Position numbers and translations under genes: made by a program. The notes under the pieces were generated by a model. It had not been told where the DNA came from and did not search any database. It was given only the letters and a program-made list of their open reading frames with translations. From positions 1-7,428 of the forward strand of contig CAMJRT010000054.1 of assembly GCA_946408295.1 (NCBI GenBank): DNA of 7,428 nt, given 5' to 3'. Shown piece by piece: positions 6,999 to 7,428 of this stretch (its first letter is position 1; each line of letters starts with the position of its first letter). The stretch is from an uncultured Bacteroidales bacterium. Lineage in GTDB: Bacteria; Bacteroidota; Bacteroidia; Bacteroidales; UBA932.

Positions 6999-7428
6999 TT
7001 ATAAAAATAAGGAAATGCAGGAGCTGATTTTTCTCAGCTCTCGGAGGACCATATTAATATGGTTTTCCACGGTCTTGACCGAAATGCCCAGTTTCTTGGA
7101 GATTTCCGCGTGGGACAACCCCTCTTCACGAGAGAGGAGAAACACCTCCCGACGCTTGGCCGGCATGGCGGCAATCAATTTGTCATATTGATACTGGCGT
7201 TCACGGGCAAAATAATTTTCATCCAGTGATTCTGTCGAGAGACCTGGCTCTTCCGGAGTAAAAGGAACCATCGTCTTATGGGTGCGCGAATAATCAATAG
7301 CCGTATTCCGACAGACCCGGTATAACCAAGCGCCGAACACTTTTACACCCTTGAGCGAAGAACGGCCCACCCACAACTTTACAAACACATTTTGGGCCAG
7401 GTCTTCGGCATCATTTTCATCCGGGACC
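6999..7428 (-). CDS. ECF-type RNA polymerase sigma factor, N-terminus cut by window edge
   Basis: The visible 142 residues begin mid-gene at the right edge and run to TAA at 6999. About 35-50 N-terminal residues are probably missing, judging from the usual size of roughly 180-195. Visible residues 1-50 are the end of the sigma-2 domain: NDAEDLAQNVFVKLW, then WLYRVCRNTAIDYSR, the region 2.4 helix that reads the -10 element. A linker follows at about 51-80. The sigma-4 domain spans about 81-133, with PAKRREVFLLSREEGLSHAE and the helix-turn-helix AEISKKLGISVKTVENHI, which reads the -35 element. This is the Bacteroides-expansion ECF type, normally encoded next to fecR and susCD. It should direct core polymerase to this operon when released by the FecR protein. 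A GTG at 7388 is internal, since the frame continues upstream through conserved sigma-2 sequence. Confidence 0.96.
   Translation of the reverse strand, partial: VPDENDAEDLAQNVFVKLWVGRSSLKGVKVFGAWLYRVCRNTAIDYSRTHKTMVPFTPEEPGLSTESLDENYFARERQYQYDKLIAAMPAKRREVFLLSREEGLSHAEISKKLGISVKTVENHINMVLRELRKISSCISLFL
7021..7040 (-). repeat. Perfect 7-bp inverted repeat near the 3' end of the sigma gene
   Basis: On the minus strand GAGCTGA and TCAGCTC are separated by a 6-nt A-rich loop (GAAAAA). They lie inside the last codons of the sigma gene, encoding ELRKIS. A T-rich tract follows a few bases after the stem, across the sigma stop codon. The transcript could fold here as a weak attenuator or processing signal between sigma and fecR, but the T tract is interrupted and not directly abutting, so a terminator is not claimed. 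Confidence 0.4.
7048..7063. repeat. 16-bp perfect palindrome in the sigma gene
   Basis: ACCATATTAATATGGT reads the same on both strands. After a 2-base mismatch on each side it extends by three more pairs (GGA and TCC, 7043-7068). It lies in the codons for HINMV in the sigma-4 helix-turn-helix region, 7 bp from the inverted repeat at 7021-7040. It could be a dimeric regulator site or arise by chance from AT-rich codons. Confidence 0.4.

Noticed and set aside
6808..7191. Plus-strand frame of 127 codons spanning the sigma-fecR gap
   Set aside because: It crosses the gap but is antisense to conserved sigma-4 and FecR coding sequence, and the translation has no recognisable features.
7386..7388. 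GTG as the start of the sigma gene
   Set aside because: The frame continues to the window edge through NDAEDLAQN, conserved sigma-2 sequence, so the gene is truncated by the edge and does not start here.

Overview
The window is most of a polysaccharide-utilisation-locus-type operon from a Bacteroidota genome, probably of the order Bacteroidales. The evidence is the gene families: a SusC/SusD outer-membrane uptake pair, a FecR anti-sigma factor with the Bacteroidota-type C-terminal domain, and an ECF sigma factor of the Bacteroides expansion type. Shine-Dalgarno signals are weak or absent at most starts, as is usual in this phylum. Genus and substrate cannot be read from the window.

All five genes lie on the minus strand, so the operon reads from right to left. 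In transcription order they are: an ECF sigma factor whose N-terminus is cut by the right edge (6999-7428); a FecR-family anti-sigma factor with one membrane segment (6055-6942); a SusC/RagA TonB-dependent transporter with an N-terminal STN signalling domain (2722-6048); a SusD/RagB substrate-binding lipoprotein (903-2708); and a further lipoprotein cut by the left edge (1-890). The last has a fimbrillin-like N-terminal region and sits where Sus-type loci usually encode a SusE/SusF-like surface glycan-binding protein. The gaps are 56, 6, 13 and 12 bp. No stretch of 300 bases lacks a gene. No RNA gene, mobile element or CRISPR array was seen.

The likely logic is trans-envelope signalling. SusD and SusC capture a ligand at the cell surface and SusC imports it using TonB energy. 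The periplasmic STN domain of SusC contacts the periplasmic part of FecR, which releases or activates the sigma factor, and the sigma factor raises transcription of the operon. This scheme is known for the families and is inferred here.

No wholly new system is evident. The points worth a second look are the 6-bp fecR-susC junction, which places regulator and transporter in one unit; a candidate ECF-type promoter in the 56-bp sigma-fecR gap; two adjacent dyads in the 3' end of the sigma gene just upstream of it; visibly matching STN-like domains in FecR and SusC; and the fimbrillin-like lipoprotein in the SusE/F slot.
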